Positions 12,252-12,768 of a stretch of 12,768 nucleotides of DNA are shown one piece after another (the stretch's first letter is position 1; every line of letters begins with the position of its first letter). The DNA is from a bacterium. GTDB lineage: Bacteria; UBA10199; DSSB01. The notes beneath the pieces are model-generated. The model searched no databases and was not told the origin of the DNA. It saw only the letters and a list, made by a program, of their open reading frames with translations. A program made the translations under genes and the position numbers. The stretch spans positions 1 through 12,768 of the forward strand of contig JAUHYS010000033.1 in the NCBI GenBank assembly GCA_030426445.1. The letters are read 5' to 3'.

Positions 12252-12768
12252 TTAACTTGTAAAGCTTCCTTTGAGTTCTTCCAATGCAGCTTTTAATTGC
12301 TCGGTCAGTTCATCATCCAACTTTTTCTTAGTCGTAATGGCTTCTAAAATTTCTGGATGCTTGGATTCCATAAAAATTTGCAATTCTTTTAAGTAAGGCT
12401 CAATTTTTTCTAAGGGGTATTCGTCCAAGTAACCATTGACCGCTGCAAAAATTTCGATCACCTGCTTTTCAACCGGTATCGGAACGTATTGACCTTGCTT
12501 GAGGACTTCGACCAAGCGTTGTCCCCGGTTAAGCTGATTTTGTGTGGCTTTGTCCAAGTCACTGGCGAACTGGGCAAAGGCAGCTAACTCACGGTATTGA
12601 GCAAGCTCCAGACGCAAGGTACCAGCTACCTGTTTCATAGCCTTAATCTGGGCAGCTCCACCCACACGACTAACCGACAAACCCACGTTCACCGCCGGAC
12701 GGATCCCAGAGTAAAACAAATCACTTTCTAAATAAATCTGACCATCTGTAATCGAAATCACGTTGGTA
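12252..12768 (-). CDS. atpA: ATP synthase F1 alpha subunit, C-terminal part (partial)
   Basis: About 171 residues of the C-terminus; the 5' part lies beyond the window edge. The visible sequence begins TNVISITDGQIYLESDLFYS and continues with GIRPAVNVGLSVSRVGGAAQ, which contains the arginine finger (Arg in SVSRVGG) that reaches into the catalytic site on beta. Next come KAMKQVAGTLRLELAQYREL and AAFAQFASDLDKATQNQLNR, the signature of the alpha-subunit C-terminal helical domain. Alpha binds nucleotide non-catalytically and alternates with beta in the F1 ring. The end (EELKGSFTS) is normal. It is the first atp gene in view and precedes atpG by 144 bp that include a palindromic repeat one base after the stop. 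Confidence 0.98.
   Translation of the reverse strand, partial: TNVISITDGQIYLESDLFYSGIRPAVNVGLSVSRVGGAAQIKAMKQVAGTLRLELAQYRELAAFAQFASDLDKATQNQLNRGQRLVEVLKQGQYVPIPVEKQVIEIFAAVNGYLDEYPLEKIEPYLKELQIFMESKHPEILEAITTKKKLDDELTEQLKAALEELKGSFTS

Overview
All genes supported in this window lie on the minus strand, so biological reading order runs from high to low coordinates. The window suggests a Gram-negative bacterium: it encodes F1 ATP synthase subunits and a large outer-membrane beta-barrel protein with a signal peptide and a terminal phenylalanine. The atp gene order (atpA, atpG, atpD, atpC), moderate GC and AT-rich gaps would fit a delta-proteobacterium-like or Bdellovibrionota-like lineage. That placement is an impression only, since no rRNA or other decisive marker is present.

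Right part (about 9057-12768): the end of an F1Fo-ATPase operon, with the C-terminal third of atpA (cut by the window edge), then complete atpG, atpD and atpC. Each of the three gaps between these genes holds a copy of one G/C-rich palindromic repeat. The atpD-atpC copy is a complete bipartite, MITE-like element of about 102 bp, the atpG-atpD copy carries a nested second palindrome, and the atpA-atpG copy is a half element in opposite orientation.

Middle part (about 5404-9030): a type II toxin-antitoxin pair (RelE/HigB-type toxin first, XRE antitoxin second, joined by TGATG) follows atpC. It has its own near-consensus sigma70-type promoter, whose spacer contains a perfect 12-bp palindrome that is a likely operator. 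A 979-residue envelope protein starts 26 bp after the antitoxin. It combines a signal peptide, a gluzincin-like HExxH domain, a TolB/PD40 beta-propeller and an Omp85-type C-terminal barrel.

Left part (1-5232): a locus built from a protein family I do not recognise. Two complete members (575 and 528 residues) and the N-terminus of a third (running off base 1) share an N-terminal helix motif. The two complete ones also share a central S-L-x2-D-P-L-x-R-x2-E-[S/T]-I motif and a later P-W motif. Between the complete members lies an AAA_14/DUF4143-type ATPase. Its own start has been replaced by the ribosome-binding site and first codons of a fourth family member, and a one-base frameshift separates that start from the Walker A frame. 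This points to repeated duplication and recombination in the family locus. The family, the chimeric ATPase start and the atp-operon repeats are the least ordinary things in the window.
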